Of a stretch of DNA of 6,974 bases, positions 6,798 through 6,974 are shown piece after piece. A program made the translations under genes and the position numbers. Position 1 is the first letter of the stretch; each line of letters opens with the position of its first letter. Location of the stretch: contig SHXL01000146.1 of NCBI GenBank assembly GCA_009693345.1, positions 1-6,974 of the forward strand, read 5' to 3'. The notes under the pieces were generated by a model. That model was not told where the DNA came from. It made no database searches and worked only from the letters and a program-made list of their open reading frames with translations. The stretch is from Betaproteobacteria bacterium. GTDB lineage: Bacteria; Pseudomonadota; Gammaproteobacteria; Burkholderiales; SG8-39.

Positions 6798-6974
6798 ATG
6801 AGGCCGGCCTGGTCCCTGATCCTGCTGACGACGCTGATCGGTGCGGGCCAGGGCCTGTTTCTTGCCGTATTTTTCGTCGACCTGCTAAAGGGCGGTTCGG
6901 CGCGAAATCTGGTCGTCGCGTCGTGCGCACTGTCCTTGCTCCTGCTCGCCGCAGGCCTGCTCGCCTCGTTCTTC
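6798..6974 (+). CDS. soeC: SoeC/DmsC-type membrane anchor subunit (partial, first 59 residues)
   Basis: Start of the integral membrane subunit that would anchor SoeAB and transfer electrons to the quinone pool. Only 59 codons are in the window; the frame is open to the edge. Seen: an ATG at 6798 with an AAGGA ribosome site 9 bases before it. The first hydrophobic helix is at about 5-29, including LLTTLIGAGQGLFLAVFF, followed by a short polar loop KGGSARN and a second hydrophobic helix from about 39 to the edge. The opening resembles DmsC-family anchors found in soe operons rather than the NrfD type, but that choice rests on few residues. It follows soeB by 12 bases in the same operon. Confidence 0.82.
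   Translation, partial: MRPAWSLILLTTLIGAGQGLFLAVFFVDLLKGGSARNLVVASCALSLLLLAAGLLASFF

Overview
The window is about 7 kb of GC-rich, gene-dense chromosome. It most likely comes from a sulfur-oxidising betaproteobacterium. That placement is an inference from the high GC content, the moaC gene lying head-to-head with an M48 metalloprotease gene, and the mix of sox and soe genes. No rRNA or other taxonomic marker is present.

Layout from left to right. (1) Minus strand, positions 1-803: moaC (molybdenum cofactor synthesis) followed four bases later by soxY (thiosulfate carrier protein), which runs off the left edge. (2) Plus strand, 851-2341: a complete BepA/YfgC-type periplasmic M48 metalloprotease with C-terminal TPR-like repeats, divergent from moaC. 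(3) Minus strand, 2364-3331: a chrB-type chromate-resistance gene, convergent with the protease gene. It is split into two reading frames by one extra copy of an 8-bp tandem repeat. (4) Plus strand, 3400 to the right edge: an operon for a membrane-bound cytoplasm-facing sulfite dehydrogenase. It holds soeA (molybdopterin catalytic subunit), soeB (four-cluster ferredoxin subunit, 4-bp overlap with soeA) and soeC (DmsC-type membrane anchor, cut by the window end).

How it fits together: SoxY carries sulfur intermediates during periplasmic thiosulfate oxidation. SoeABC would oxidise sulfite on the cytoplasmic side and pass electrons to quinone. MoaC makes a precursor of the molybdenum cofactor that SoeA needs. 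The region therefore reads as a lithotrophic sulfur-oxidation neighbourhood with two housekeeping or stress genes (bepA-like, chrB) between. I see no tRNA, rRNA, CRISPR array, insertion sequence or phage gene, and no gene-free stretch over 100 bases. I see no wholly new system. The most notable observation is the 8-bp duplication that breaks chrB.
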